Below, piece by piece: positions 16,984 through 24,667 of a DNA stretch of 42,654 nucleotides. Numbering within the stretch: the first letter of the stretch is position 1; every line of letters starts with the position of its first letter. The position numbers and the translations under genes were made by a program. A model generated the notes under the pieces. That model had not been told where the DNA came from and did no database searches. It was given only the letters and a program-made list of their open reading frames with translations. This DNA is from Corynebacterium frankenforstense (GTDB taxonomy: Bacteria > Actinomycetota > Actinomycetes > Mycobacteriales > Mycobacteriaceae), in contig NZ_JASODI010000021.1 of assembly GCF_030211955.1 (NCBI RefSeq), positions 1 to 42,654 of the forward strand, given 5' to 3'.

Positions 16984-18093
16984 TCAGCCCCGCCGCGCCT
17001 CGCGCAGCCGGTCGATCGCCGCGCGCCCGGCGTGCTCGCCCTCGTCGACCGGCAGGCTGTCCGGGTCGACCACCGCTGCGGCCTCGCCGGCCTGCAGCTG
17101 CCCGCCGGTGAGCGCCGAGCGCTTGACCAGCCCCAGGGCGACCGGCCCGTCCTCGAAGTGGTGCACCACCGTGCCCAGCTGCCCGACGCGGCGCCCGCCC
17201 GGCCCGGCGGTGATGTCCGTGCCCGGCACCGGCAGCTCGGGGGCCGACCCGTCGAGCTGGAGCAGCACCATCAGCCGCGGGGAGCGGCCGATGTTCTCCA
17301 CCCGCGAGACGGTCTCCTGGCCGCGGTAGCAGCCCTTGTGCAGGTGCACCGCGCCGGCGTGCCCGTGGCGGCCGATCCAGTGGGCGACCTCGTGGGCGAT
17401 GGACTTGTCGTCCAGGTCCGCGCCGTGCTCCGGCTCCATGGCGGCCACACGCGCGGCCGTCCAGGTCATCAGCCCCGCTGGCTGCACGCCGGCTCCCGTC
17501 AGGGCGGCGGCTAAGCCTGCCAGTTCCCCGCGCTCGACGAGGAAGTCGGTGCGGGCGGGGCCCGCCCAGTCCACGGTGCGGGAGACGGCGACGCGGGGCA
17601 GCGGGACGTCGTCAATTGAACCCGTGCCACCCAGGACGGTGACCACGCCCAGCCCGGTGGGCTCGACGGTGACCTTGGACCAGAAGATCATCCGCTCGAG
17701 GTAGCCGCGCAGCGACTCGGCCTGCGCGGCCGGGAGGTCGAGGTAGAAGGCGTCGGCGGTGCGGGTGACAAAGGCGTGGTGGGCGACGTGGCCCTGGGAG
17801 TCCATGTCCAGCGCCTCGGCGGAGAAGCCGGGTTCGGCGTCGTCGAGCTTCTGGGAGAGCAGGTTGTTGAGGAACTCCGCGGCCTCCTCGCCGGCCACGC
17901 GCAGCACGCCGCGCTGCGAGCGGTCGATGAACACGGGGCCCTGGGCGGCGGCGCGCTGCTCGCCGAGGGGGTCGCCGTAGTGCCAGGCGACGCCGGCGGC
18001 GTCGATACCTGTGGCCGCGGGGTCGTCCGGGTTCGCCGGCGTGGCGACCGGGAGATCCAGAAGGGGGGAGCGGTAGGTCTGCGAATCCGTCAC
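16984..18093 (-). CDS. ygfZ: YgfZ/GcvT-family folate-binding protein
   Basis: Tetrahydrofolate-dependent protein linked to Fe-S cluster assembly and repair, 369 aa. The signature K-G-C-Y-x-G-Q-E is present in LHKGCYRGQETVSRV, including the conserved Cys. It has a GcvT-like N-terminal fold and no glycine-cleavage neighbours, which favours YgfZ over GcvT. The frame is open upstream of 18093; GTG 18091-18093 was chosen because TACCAT (18101-18106) sits seven bases before it and no ribosome site exists. An ATG six codons earlier (18109-18111) is the alternative. It diverges from pabC with only 40 bases between the starts. Confidence 0.88.
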   Translation of the reverse strand: MTDSQTYRSPLLDLPVATPANPDDPAATGIDAAGVAWHYGDPLGEQRAAAQGPVFIDRSQRGVLRVAGEEAAEFLNNLLSQKLDDAEPGFSAEALDMDSQGHVAHHAFVTRTADAFYLDLPAAQAESLRGYLERMIFWSKVTVEPTGLGVVTVLGGTGSIDDVPLPRVAVSRTVDWAGPARTDFLVERGELAGLAAALTGAGVQPAGLMTWTAARVAAMEPEHGADLDDKSIAHEVAHWIGRHGHAGAVHLHKGCYRGQETVSRVENIGRSPRLMVLLQLDGSAPELPVPGTDITAGPGGRRVGQLGTVVHHFEDGPVALGLVKRSALTGGQLQAGEAAAVVDPDSLPVDEGEHAGRAAIDRLREARRG

Positions 18094-18133
18094 GCCCCCG
18101 ATGGTAGCCATGCGAAACGGGCATAATCGAGGT
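18094..18133. promoter_or_regulatory. Overlapping divergent leaderless promoters of ygfZ and pabC
   Basis: Minus-strand TACCAT at 18101-18106 is seven bases from the ygfZ GTG. Plus-strand CATAAT at 18122-18127 is six bases from the pabC ATG. The -35 of each promoter must lie inside the other gene's -10 or start region. Confidence 0.55.
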
Positions 18134-19102
18134 ATGGCTGTCCCACAAGGAACCCGAGCGCCCGTCATCTTCGTCCTGGAACCGTTCGGGGGTTCGATCC
18201 GGCGTAACAACCCGAACCTGCCGTTCATCTTCTGGGACGACGCGGCGGTCACCCGCGGCGACGGCGTCTTCGAGACGCTGCTCATCCGCGACGGCAAGGC
18301 CGCCAACCTGCGCCGCCACGCGGAGCGTTTCCGCTCGTCGGCGCGGCTGCTCGACATGCCGGAGCCGGACGCGGAGTACTGGGCGCGCGCGACCGCCGAG
18401 GCCGCCGAGGCCTGGGTGACCGAGCGCGGCGAGGGCGTCGACGCCAAGTGCGTGTGGACCTACACCCGCGGGCGCGCCTCGACCGGCTACCCCAGTGCGT
18501 GGCTGGTGCTCAGCGACATCCCGCAGAAGACCCTCGACCAGCGCGCCAACGGGGTGAAGGTGATGACGACCCCGCGCGGCTTCAGCGTGGACACGACGCT
18601 TCCGGGCGTCGACGAGGTCACCCGCGGCGGCCTGGCGGGCGAGGAGCGTCGCGTCGCGCCCTGGCTGACGGTGGGCGCGAAGACGCTCAACTACGCGGCG
18701 AACATGGCCGCGCTGCGCTGGGCGCACGCCCACGGCACCGACGACGTCATCTACGTCGACCCCCGCGACGTGCACCCCGATAAGGGCCCGCGCGTGCTCG
18801 AGGGCGCGACCTCGACGGTGGTGCTGGCCAAGCCCAAGAAGCGGCTGCGCACCCCGGTGCCGGGCGGCGAGGTGCTGCCGGGCACCACGCAGGCGGCGCT
18901 CTTCGAGCACGCCGAGGCCGCCGGCTGGCGCTGCAAGGCGCGCGACATCTACCTGCGCGACCTCAAGACCGCCGAGAGCGTGTGGCTGGTCTCCTCGGTG
19001 CGCGTGGCCGCCCGGGTGCTCTCCCTGGACGGCAAGACCCTCGAGGCCGGCGGGGACCCCGGGGAGGTTCGCGCGCTCATCGAGGGCGCGCTGGGTTCCT
19101 AG
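18134..19102 (+). CDS. pabC: Aminodeoxychorismate lyase (class IV aminotransferase)
   Basis: PLP enzyme of fold type IV, 322 aa, likely to release pyruvate from 4-amino-4-deoxychorismate to give p-aminobenzoate for folate. Seen: TRGDGVFETLLIRDGK near residues 40-54, the PLP lysine Lys183 in TVGAKTLNYAANMAAL, and EGATSTVVLA. The class also contains branched-chain and D-amino-acid transaminases, so PabC is the best but not the only call; the folate-dependent YgfZ encoded divergently next door agrees with it. Confidence 0.82.
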   Translation: MAVPQGTRAPVIFVLEPFGGSIRRNNPNLPFIFWDDAAVTRGDGVFETLLIRDGKAANLRRHAERFRSSARLLDMPEPDAEYWARATAEAAEAWVTERGEGVDAKCVWTYTRGRASTGYPSAWLVLSDIPQKTLDQRANGVKVMTTPRGFSVDTTLPGVDEVTRGGLAGEERRVAPWLTVGAKTLNYAANMAALRWAHAHGTDDVIYVDPRDVHPDKGPRVLEGATSTVVLAKPKKRLRTPVPGGEVLPGTTQAALFEHAEAAGWRCKARDIYLRDLKTAESVWLVSSVRVAARVLSLDGKTLEAGGDPGEVRALIEGALGS

Positions 19103-19238
19103 ACGTTCAATTGACGACGTCGCGCCTGCCCCGCGCGGGCGCGCGCGTGCCGGGTGGGTGCGCTGCCCGGCGCCGGGGCGCCGGGGTGGGCGCCTGGCCC
19201 CGGGGTGGCCGGGGCCTAGCCCCCGGGTGGGCCGGCGC

Positions 19239-19973
19239 CTAGCCGGCGTAGCGGGTCAGTTCGGCGGACATGCGCGGGCGCAGCTCGCCGTCGACCATGC
19301 GCTCGTCGACCCAGCCGAGGTGGTTGTTGGGCAGCAGGCCGTAGAGGCGCTTGCCGGGGCCGAGGGCCGTCGGGCCGGTCTCGGTGACCATGGTGGAGGC
19401 CGACTCGACCTGCCAGGCGCGCTCGGAGATCGGCTTGCCGTAGAAGATCTCGGCGACACCGGTCGAGTGCGTGGTCACGATCTCGATGTTGTCCTTGGCG
19501 TCGATGCGCCAGAAGCCGGACTCGCGCTGGTCCTGGCCGGTCGCCTCGCCGTTCTCGTCGATCTTCCAGATGCGGGACTCGTAGACGAGGTAGTTCTCGC
19601 CGTCGTGGGCGAAGGTGACCTGCTGGCCGAAGGCGTACTGGCCGTCCTCGGCGGTGTCCGCCTCGCCGGTGCCGCGCCACACGCCCACGAGGGGCAGCAG
19701 GGCGAGCAGGCCGTCGTGGATGTTCGGGCCCTGGCGCAGGTTGGCGGTGTCCTCGGCCACGGGCAGGTCGCCCAGGTTCGGGATGTTGCGCCCGGCGGTG
19801 TCCTTGGACTGCTCGGCGGCGAGGTTGATCGCCTCGTTGCCGTCGAGGGTGCGCGCCTTCATCGGCTGCTGGTCCGCGCCCTGCCCGGCGGCCTTCCCCG
19901 CGGCTTGGGCGTCGGCGGCGGTGTCCGCCCGGGAATCGGGGTTGTTCTGCGCGTTGTCGTGCTCGTGGCTCAT
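19239..19973 (-). CDS. Nitrobindin-like haem-binding beta-barrel (FABP family) protein
   Basis: Protein of 244 aa with a C-terminal ten-stranded lipocalin-like barrel (about 85-240) of the THAP4/nitrobindin family, recently linked to ferric haem and peroxynitrite isomerisation. GVWRGTG (97-103) is the family motif, with FGQQVTFAHDG and FWRIDA following and LLPNNHLGWVDE near the end. The first ~80 residues are polar, Ala/Gln/Asp-rich and probably disordered. The ATG at 19971-19973 lies seven bases after a minus-strand TAGCCT (19981-19986): leaderless. Confidence 0.85.
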   Translation of the reverse strand: MSHEHDNAQNNPDSRADTAADAQAAGKAAGQGADQQPMKARTLDGNEAINLAAEQSKDTAGRNIPNLGDLPVAEDTANLRQGPNIHDGLLALLPLVGVWRGTGEADTAEDGQYAFGQQVTFAHDGENYLVYESRIWKIDENGEATGQDQRESGFWRIDAKDNIEIVTTHSTGVAEIFYGKPISERAWQVESASTMVTETGPTALGPGKRLYGLLPNNHLGWVDERMVDGELRPRMSAELTRYAG

Positions 19974-20040
19974 GCGCACCAGGCTACAAGGCCCGCGCGA
20001 CAACGGCGGTCTGGGAGGGGTCTCGGACGGGAGGATGGGC

Positions 20041-20081
20041 CCGTGGGTCGCGCTGCGGCAGCGCCGTGGGTCGCGCTGCGG
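20041..20081 (+). repeat. 18-base perfect direct repeat upstream of the lipid kinase gene
   Basis: CCGTGGGTCGCGCTGCGG occurs at 20041-20058 and 20064-20081, a period of 23 bases. It ends 16 bases before the TAGGGT -10 element at 20098-20103 of the kinase gene. Confidence 0.85.
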
Positions 20082-20109
20082 AAGTGCGGCGCCCCGTTAG
20101 GGTGGGGGC

Positions 20110-21210
20110 ATGCGCGCGCTCCTGATCACGAACCCGAACTCGACGGGTCAGCGGCCCGAGGTCATGCGGCAGGTGCTCGCCCACCTGCTGCCGCTGCCCG
20201 GCCTGCGGCTGAAGTCCGTGTTCACGCACTACCCGCAGCACGCCGTCGAGCTGTGCTCCGGGCTGACGCGGAAGGACTACGACGTCGTCATCGGCGTCGG
20301 CGGCGACGGCACGCTCAACGAGATCATCAACGGCCTGCTCGGCGGCGACGCCGCCGGTTCCGAAGGGGCGGCCGCCGACACCGACCCGGCGCAGATCGCC
20401 GAGGCCGAGCCGGGCGCGCCCGCCCCCGACCCGGCCGAGCTGCCGGCGCTCGCGCTGCTGCCGACGGGCTCGGCCAACGTCTTCGCCCGCGCGCTGGGCT
20501 TCCCGCAGGATCCGGTGGCCGCCGCGGAGCTGTTGGCCCGGCTGCTGCGCGAGGACCTGCTCCGCACGATCCACCTGGCCCGCTGGAACGGCAACTGGTT
20601 CGGCGTCAACGCCGGCTTCGGCATCGACGCCGACGTCATCGCCCGCATGGAGCGCGCCCGCTCGCGCGGCTTCGCGGCCACCCCGCTGCTCTACCTGACG
20701 ACCTCGCTTCTGGCCTGGAACCGCATCCGCCGCGACCCGCCGCAGATCAGCGTGCGGGCGACCTCGGTGGACGGCGAGGAGATGGAGCTCGATGATCTGC
20801 CGCTGCTCTTCGCCTCGAACACGAACCCGTGGACCTTCCTCGGCCCGCTGCCGGTGGTGACCAACCCGGCGAACTCCTTCGACCGCGGCCTCGGGCTGTT
20901 CGGCCTGACCCACCTTGACGGCGTGGGCGGGGTGGCCGGCATGCTGCACCTGCTGGGCATGGGGCACTCGCGCTGGTTCGAGCGGTTCATCGAGAAGCGC
21001 ACCGTGCGCGTCGACGACGCCGCGGACCTCACGCTGCGCAGCGTGCGCCCGCGCAACTTCCAGGTCGACGGGGAGCTGGCCGGCGAGTTCGACGAGATCC
21101 GCCTGCACACCGTGCCCGACGCCATCGAGGTCTTCGCCCCGCGCGAGGAGACCCGCTTCAGCGACCGCACACCGGGGCAGGTGCTGCGCGACTTCCTGCG
21201 CTGGCGCTAG
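20110..21210 (+). CDS. Diacylglycerol kinase family lipid kinase
   Basis: Lipid kinase of the DagK/YegS/LCB5 family, 366 aa, expected to phosphorylate diacylglycerol or a related lipid at the membrane. Seen: nucleotide-binding GVGGDGTLNEIINGLL (62-77), PTGSANVFARALGFP (an expanded form of the usual GTgNdfAr motif), and GFGIDADVIARME. A polar Ala/Asp/Glu-rich insertion occupies about residues 80-112. TAGGGT at 20098-20103, six bases before the ATG, indicates a leaderless transcript. Confidence 0.93.
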   Translation: MRALLITNPNSTGQRPEVMRQVLAHLLPLPGLRLKSVFTHYPQHAVELCSGLTRKDYDVVIGVGGDGTLNEIINGLLGGDAAGSEGAAADTDPAQIAEAEPGAPAPDPAELPALALLPTGSANVFARALGFPQDPVAAAELLARLLREDLLRTIHLARWNGNWFGVNAGFGIDADVIARMERARSRGFAATPLLYLTTSLLAWNRIRRDPPQISVRATSVDGEEMELDDLPLLFASNTNPWTFLGPLPVVTNPANSFDRGLGLFGLTHLDGVGGVAGMLHLLGMGHSRWFERFIEKRTVRVDDAADLTLRSVRPRNFQVDGELAGEFDEIRLHTVPDAIEVFAPREETRFSDRTPGQVLRDFLRWR

Positions 21211-21280
21211 GGGGCGCCGCGCGCCGGGACTGCCGGGTCCGCGCAGGCGCGCCGCCGGCACACCGGCCCGGCGCCGCCCG

Positions 21281-22069
21281 CTACCGCCCCGCGCCGTAGT
21301 CCGTAGAGTCGAAGTCGCTGGCCTCGGAGGACTCGATCGGTGCGAGGTCGCTGAGGCTCACCGTGATGTTGCGCCGCTGCGCCTCGAAACGCAGCGAGCC
21401 GCCGCTGACCCCGACCGACTCCACGCGCGACTCCAGCGGCAGCACCCGGGTGTCCAGGTCCCAGGCGAACGCCGCGGCGGCCTCCTCCTCGCGGCCCTCG
21501 GGGGCCTCGAGGACCTCATAGGGGCGCATGGTGAAGTGCTCGCCGTCGAGGCGCAGCGTGGCCAGCACCGTCACCGGGTCCGAGAAGCCCTCCGGAGTGC
21601 CGGTCAACTGCACCTCGGTCGCCCCGCCGCCGGTCGGCGAGATGTCGTAGGGGTTGGAGATGTCCAGGTCCGTCATGCCCAGCTGCTCGCCGACGGCCAC
21701 CCCGTCGAGGCTGATGCGCCGGGTGCTCAGCTCGGCGCGCGCCCCGGAGATCTCCCCGGTGAGAACCTGATCGGCGGTCACCTTCAGCCCGTCGAGCTGG
21801 GTGGAGGCGTTGACCAGGCCGAAGCCGGGGGTGTCCACGTCGAGCACCTCGACGCTCATCCCGGAGATCTCCCCGGTCAGCGTCGAGGCCAGGTACGGGC
21901 TGCCGCCGATGGAGACGCGCGGCTCCATCTCCAGGTTGGACTCCCGGGCCACGGCGGACGCCACGTGCGCCTCCGCACGGGCGGCCACCGCGGCGTCGGC
22001 AAGCATGCCGCACGCGCCGACGGCGACCACGACGCCGCCGGTGAGCACCAGTTTCCGGGAGAATTTCAC
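21281..22069 (-). CDS. DUF2993 (LmeA-like) lipid-binding secreted protein
   Basis: Secreted or membrane-anchored protein of 262 aa. An N-terminal hydrophobic segment (about 7-27, KLVLTGGVVVAVGACGML) is followed by repeated beta-strand patterns (SSxLxGEISGxxVE, LTGEISGARAE) typical of DUF2993, the family of mycobacterial LmeA, which supports lipomannan/mannose elongation. A Cys (residue 20) lies inside the hydrophobic segment but is not in a good lipobox. The GTG start is eight bases after a minus-strand TACAAT (22078-22083). Confidence 0.8.
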   Translation of the reverse strand: MKFSRKLVLTGGVVVAVGACGMLADAAVAARAEAHVASAVARESNLEMEPRVSIGGSPYLASTLTGEISGMSVEVLDVDTPGFGLVNASTQLDGLKVTADQVLTGEISGARAELSTRRISLDGVAVGEQLGMTDLDISNPYDISPTGGGATEVQLTGTPEGFSDPVTVLATLRLDGEHFTMRPYEVLEAPEGREEEAAAAFAWDLDTRVLPLESRVESVGVSGGSLRFEAQRRNITVSLSDLAPIESSEASDFDSTDYGAGR

Positions 22070-22113
22070 AACGAGCCATTGTAGCGGGGGCTCGCGTGGC
22101 TAGGGTGGGCGCC
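22070..22113. promoter_or_regulatory. 44-bp divergent promoter between DUF2993 and mshD
   Basis: Minus-strand TACAAT at 22078-22083 serves the DUF2993 gene and plus-strand TAGGGT at 22101-22106 serves mshD, seven bases from its ATG. The two -10 elements are only 17 bases apart, so each occupies the other's spacer/-35 area. Confidence 0.55.
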
Positions 22114-23121
22114 ATGACCGCAAGCGAGATCACCGTGCACACCGGCGCCCCCGACGCCGCGACCGCCCGCGACCTGGTCGCCCGCACCGCTGAGGCCGAC
22201 GGCTTCGAGGCCCTCTCCGAGCAGTTCCTGCTCGGCCTCGACGACGCCCGCCTGGGCCACCGCCACCTCACCGTCACCCGCGACGGCGCCCTGGTGGGGC
22301 TGGCCGCCGCCGACGGGGAGTCCGCCGAGCTGGTCGTCGACCCGGAAGCGCGACGCGCCGGGGTGGGCCGCGCGCTCGTCGCGAAGTTGGGGCCGATCCC
22401 GCTGTGGGCGCACGGCGACCTGGAGCCCGCGCGCGCCTTCGCGCGCGAGCTGGGATACGGCGCGCAGCGTGAGCTGCTCGTGCTCGCCGTCGCCGGAGAG
22501 ACGCTTTCCGACGCCGCGTCCGTCTCCTTCAGTGCGCCCGGGGTTGCCGAGGTGGGGCGCGAGGGCTTCCTGGCCCTCGACCTGGCGGAGTCCGAGCGCC
22601 GCTTCGGCCGCGACGCGGTGCTCGACGCGTGGCTGAAGGCCAACAACGAGGCCTTCTCCTGGCACCCCGAGCAGGGCAGCTGGGACCGCGAGCGCCTCGA
22701 GCGTGCGATGGAGGCCGAGTGGTTCGAGGCCGGCGACGTGTGGCTGCTGTGGGGCGGCGGTGACTCCGTCACCGCCGCCAGGGACAAGGGCATCGCCGCC
22801 AGGGACAAGGGCATCGCCGCCGGGGACAAGGGCACTGAGGTATCTGTGCCGCCGCTGGCCGGATTCCACTGGACGAAGTGGCACGGCGGGCCGGCCGGCG
22901 AGGCCGTCGGCGAGGTCTACGTCATCGGGCTGGCCTCCGACTTCCGCGGCCGCCGGCTCGGCGACCCGCTGCTCGAGGTCGGCCTCGAGCACCTGGTGCG
23001 GCGGGGCGCGGACCGTGTCATCCTCTACGTCGAGGCGGACAACGAGGCGGCCGTCAAGGCGTACCGCCGCCGCGGTTTCACCGAGGCCGAGCGCCACGTG
23101 GTCTACGGGCCGGCCGAGTAG
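22114..23121 (+). CDS. mshD: Mycothiol synthase MshD
   Basis: Acetyl-CoA:Cys-GlcN-Ins acetyltransferase, the last step of mycothiol synthesis. 335 aa with two GNAT domains. The N-terminal half ends its acetyl-CoA loop with DPEARRAGVGRALVAKLG. The C-terminal catalytic half has LKANNEAFSWHPEQGSW, GFHWTKWH, VYVIGLASDFRGRRLG and a tail EADNEAAVKAYRRRGF. An insertion of three 7-residue repeats (AARDKGI, AARDKGI, AAGDKGT; residues 221-241) lies in the C-terminal domain just before GFHWTKW. Leaderless ATG at 22114. Confidence 0.96.
   Translation: MTASEITVHTGAPDAATARDLVARTAEADGFEALSEQFLLGLDDARLGHRHLTVTRDGALVGLAAADGESAELVVDPEARRAGVGRALVAKLGPIPLWAHGDLEPARAFARELGYGAQRELLVLAVAGETLSDAASVSFSAPGVAEVGREGFLALDLAESERRFGRDAVLDAWLKANNEAFSWHPEQGSWDRERLERAMEAEWFEAGDVWLLWGGGDSVTAARDKGIAARDKGIAAGDKGTEVSVPPLAGFHWTKWHGGPAGEAVGEVYVIGLASDFRGRRLGDPLLEVGLEHLVRRGADRVILYVEADNEAAVKAYRRRGFTEAERHVVYGPAE
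22774..22836 (+). repeat. 21-base in-frame tandem repeat (x3) inside mshD
   Basis: Three adjacent 21-base units at 22774-22794, 22795-22815 and 22816-22836. The first two are identical; the third differs at two positions. Each unit encodes seven residues, so copy-number change would keep the reading frame. Confidence 0.95.
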
Positions 23122-23263
23122 AACGGTCCGTTATCCCCCACGAACGGGGGTATTATGACCGGACATACTCTGTGATCTTATCCGGAAGTCTCTACGGAGA
23201 GTGCCCGTCAACACACAGCTAACAAGGGTGTCTATAAGCAAGTTTCTGTCGGCGACCCCCACC

Positions 23264-23288
23264 GTTAACGAGCCGTTCATCTTACATT
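23264..23288 (+). promoter_or_regulatory. PHO-box-like direct repeat and -10 of pstS
   Basis: Two 11-base units start with GTTAACG (23264) and GTTCATC (23275), close to the GTTCACC core of actinobacterial PHO boxes. A TANANT-type -10, TACATT, follows at 23283-23288, so a bound activator would replace the -35. Transcription would begin near 23295 and give a leader of about 150 bases. Confidence 0.6.
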
Positions 23289-23348
23289 GTCGCTGCGTAC
23301 GCATCGGTTTCTTAGGTTGGTGCCACGTGAGCAACGGAGGTAGCCGGC

Positions 23349-23519
23349 ATGTCCACGCCTCGGCGTGAAGGCGCACGGCCCGTTGGTTGCTCTCTATCTC
23401 TACGAGACATCCACGAGTCCCGCATCGCGAAAGGTTTCCCTGATGAAGAACTTCAAGCGCTCCGCCGCCGTCCTCGGCGTCGTCGCAACCGCCTCTGTCG
23501 CCCTGGCCGCCTGCTCTGA
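23349..23519 (+). CDS. Possible upstream ORF in the pstS leader, overlapping pstS
   Basis: An ATG at 23349 is preceded by GGAGG at 23336-23340 with an ideal eight-base gap, a better ribosome site than that of pstS. The frame runs 56 codons, is out of frame with pstS and stops inside its signal sequence at 23517-23519. The product is Arg-rich and resembles nothing I know. It may be a regulatory leader ORF or a chance frame. Confidence 0.25.
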   Translation: MSTPRREGARPVGCSLSLRDIHESRIAKGFPDEELQALRRRPRRRRNRLCRPGRLL

Positions 23520-24501
23520 GGGTGGCGAAGGTGGCGAGCTGATCGGCGAGGGTGCTTCCTCGCAGCAGAACGCCATGGACTACTTCGGCACCAAGTTCTC
23601 TGAGACCGGCTCCAGCCTCGCGTACAACGCCTCCGGCTCCGGCTCTGGCCGCCAGAACTTCATCGGCGGCCAGGCGGACTTCGCCGGCTCCGACTCCCCG
23701 CTGAAGGAGGAGCAGGTCGACCCTGCCAAGGACCGCTGCGGCGGCGCTGACGCCTGGCACCTGCCGTTCGTCATCGGCCCGGTCGCCATCGGCTACAACC
23801 TGGACGGCGTCGACAACCTGAACCTGTCCGTCGAGAACGTCGCCAAGATCTTCAAGGGCGAGATCACCAACTGGAACGACCCGGCCATCGCCGCCGACAA
23901 CGAGGGCACCGAGCTGCCGGACCAGGACATCACCGTGGTCTACCGCTCCGACGAGTCGGGCACCTCCGACAACTTCCAGAAGTTCCTCAAGGCCGCCGCC
24001 CCGGACATCTGGGAGACCGACGGCCAGCAGTTCCCGACCGCCGTCGGCTCCGGCGCCAACGGCTCCAACGGTGTCGCCACCGAGGTCAACAACACCGCCG
24101 GCGCCATCACCTACGTCGAGGCCGGCTTCGTCCACCAGAACGAGAACGTCGAGGTCGCCAACATCGACTTCGGCCACGGTCCGGTCGAGCTCGGCAACGA
24201 GTCCGTCACCAAGGCCCTCGACAACCTGACCTTCGAGACCGAGGGCAACGACATGGTCGTCGACTCCGACGCCCTGTTCGCCATGGATACCGAGGGTGCC
24301 TACCCGCTGGTCCTGACGACCTACGAGATCGTCTGCTCCGACTACAGCGGCACCGATAAGCCGGAGACCGCCGAGACCCTCAAGAGCTTCCTGAACCTGG
24401 CCCTGGATCACCAGGACGACGAGCTGGCCGACCGCGGCTACATCCCGGTCACCGGCGAGCACGCCGACCGCCTGGAGACCGCCGTCGAGGCCATCAAGTA
24501 G
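23443..24501 (+). CDS. pstS: Phosphate-binding lipoprotein PstS
   Basis: High-affinity phosphate receptor of the Pst importer, 352 aa, lipid-anchored. Signal peptide with lipobox LAAC and modified Cys24. Typical phosphate-site segments: GEGASSQQNAMDYF, GSGSGRQNFIGGQADFAGSDSPL, and RSDESGTSDNFQKFL. The ATG at 23443 was chosen because it gives a standard lipoprotein signal; a GTG 26 codons earlier would add an unlikely extension. GAAAGG lies upstream. First gene of pstSCAB, with an attenuating hairpin after it. Confidence 0.97.
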   Translation: MKNFKRSAAVLGVVATASVALAACSEGGEGGELIGEGASSQQNAMDYFGTKFSETGSSLAYNASGSGSGRQNFIGGQADFAGSDSPLKEEQVDPAKDRCGGADAWHLPFVIGPVAIGYNLDGVDNLNLSVENVAKIFKGEITNWNDPAIAADNEGTELPDQDITVVYRSDESGTSDNFQKFLKAAAPDIWETDGQQFPTAVGSGANGSNGVATEVNNTAGAITYVEAGFVHQNENVEVANIDFGHGPVELGNESVTKALDNLTFETEGNDMVVDSDALFAMDTEGAYPLVLTTYEIVCSDYSGTDKPETAETLKSFLNLALDHQDDELADRGYIPVTGEHADRLETAVEAIK

Positions 24502-24514
24502 CCTGACCGAGGTT

Positions 24515-24577
24515 CATCAGCCTCCCGGTCACGCCGGGCTGACCGCAGAAACGCCCCCGAGGACCCTCGGGGGCTTT
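24515..24577 (+). terminator. Intra-operon terminator/attenuator between pstS and pstC
   Basis: A weaker hairpin at about 24515-24540 is followed by a perfect 9-bp stem at 24553-24561 / 24566-24574 with loop GACC and a short T-run. Its place inside the operon suits partial termination, leaving more PstS than PstCAB. Confidence 0.8.
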
Positions 24578-24667
24578 GCGGCGCCAGCGTGACGGTGCCC
24601 TGCCCGGTCGGCGGGACGCCCAACGCCCCAGAAACGCAAAAATCTTGTGAAGAAGGATCGCCGCCAC

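Noticed and set aside
23165..23190. GlxR (CRP-like) site near TGTGATCTTATCC upstream of pstS
   Set aside because: Only the left half TGTGA is present; the right half TCACA is missing.
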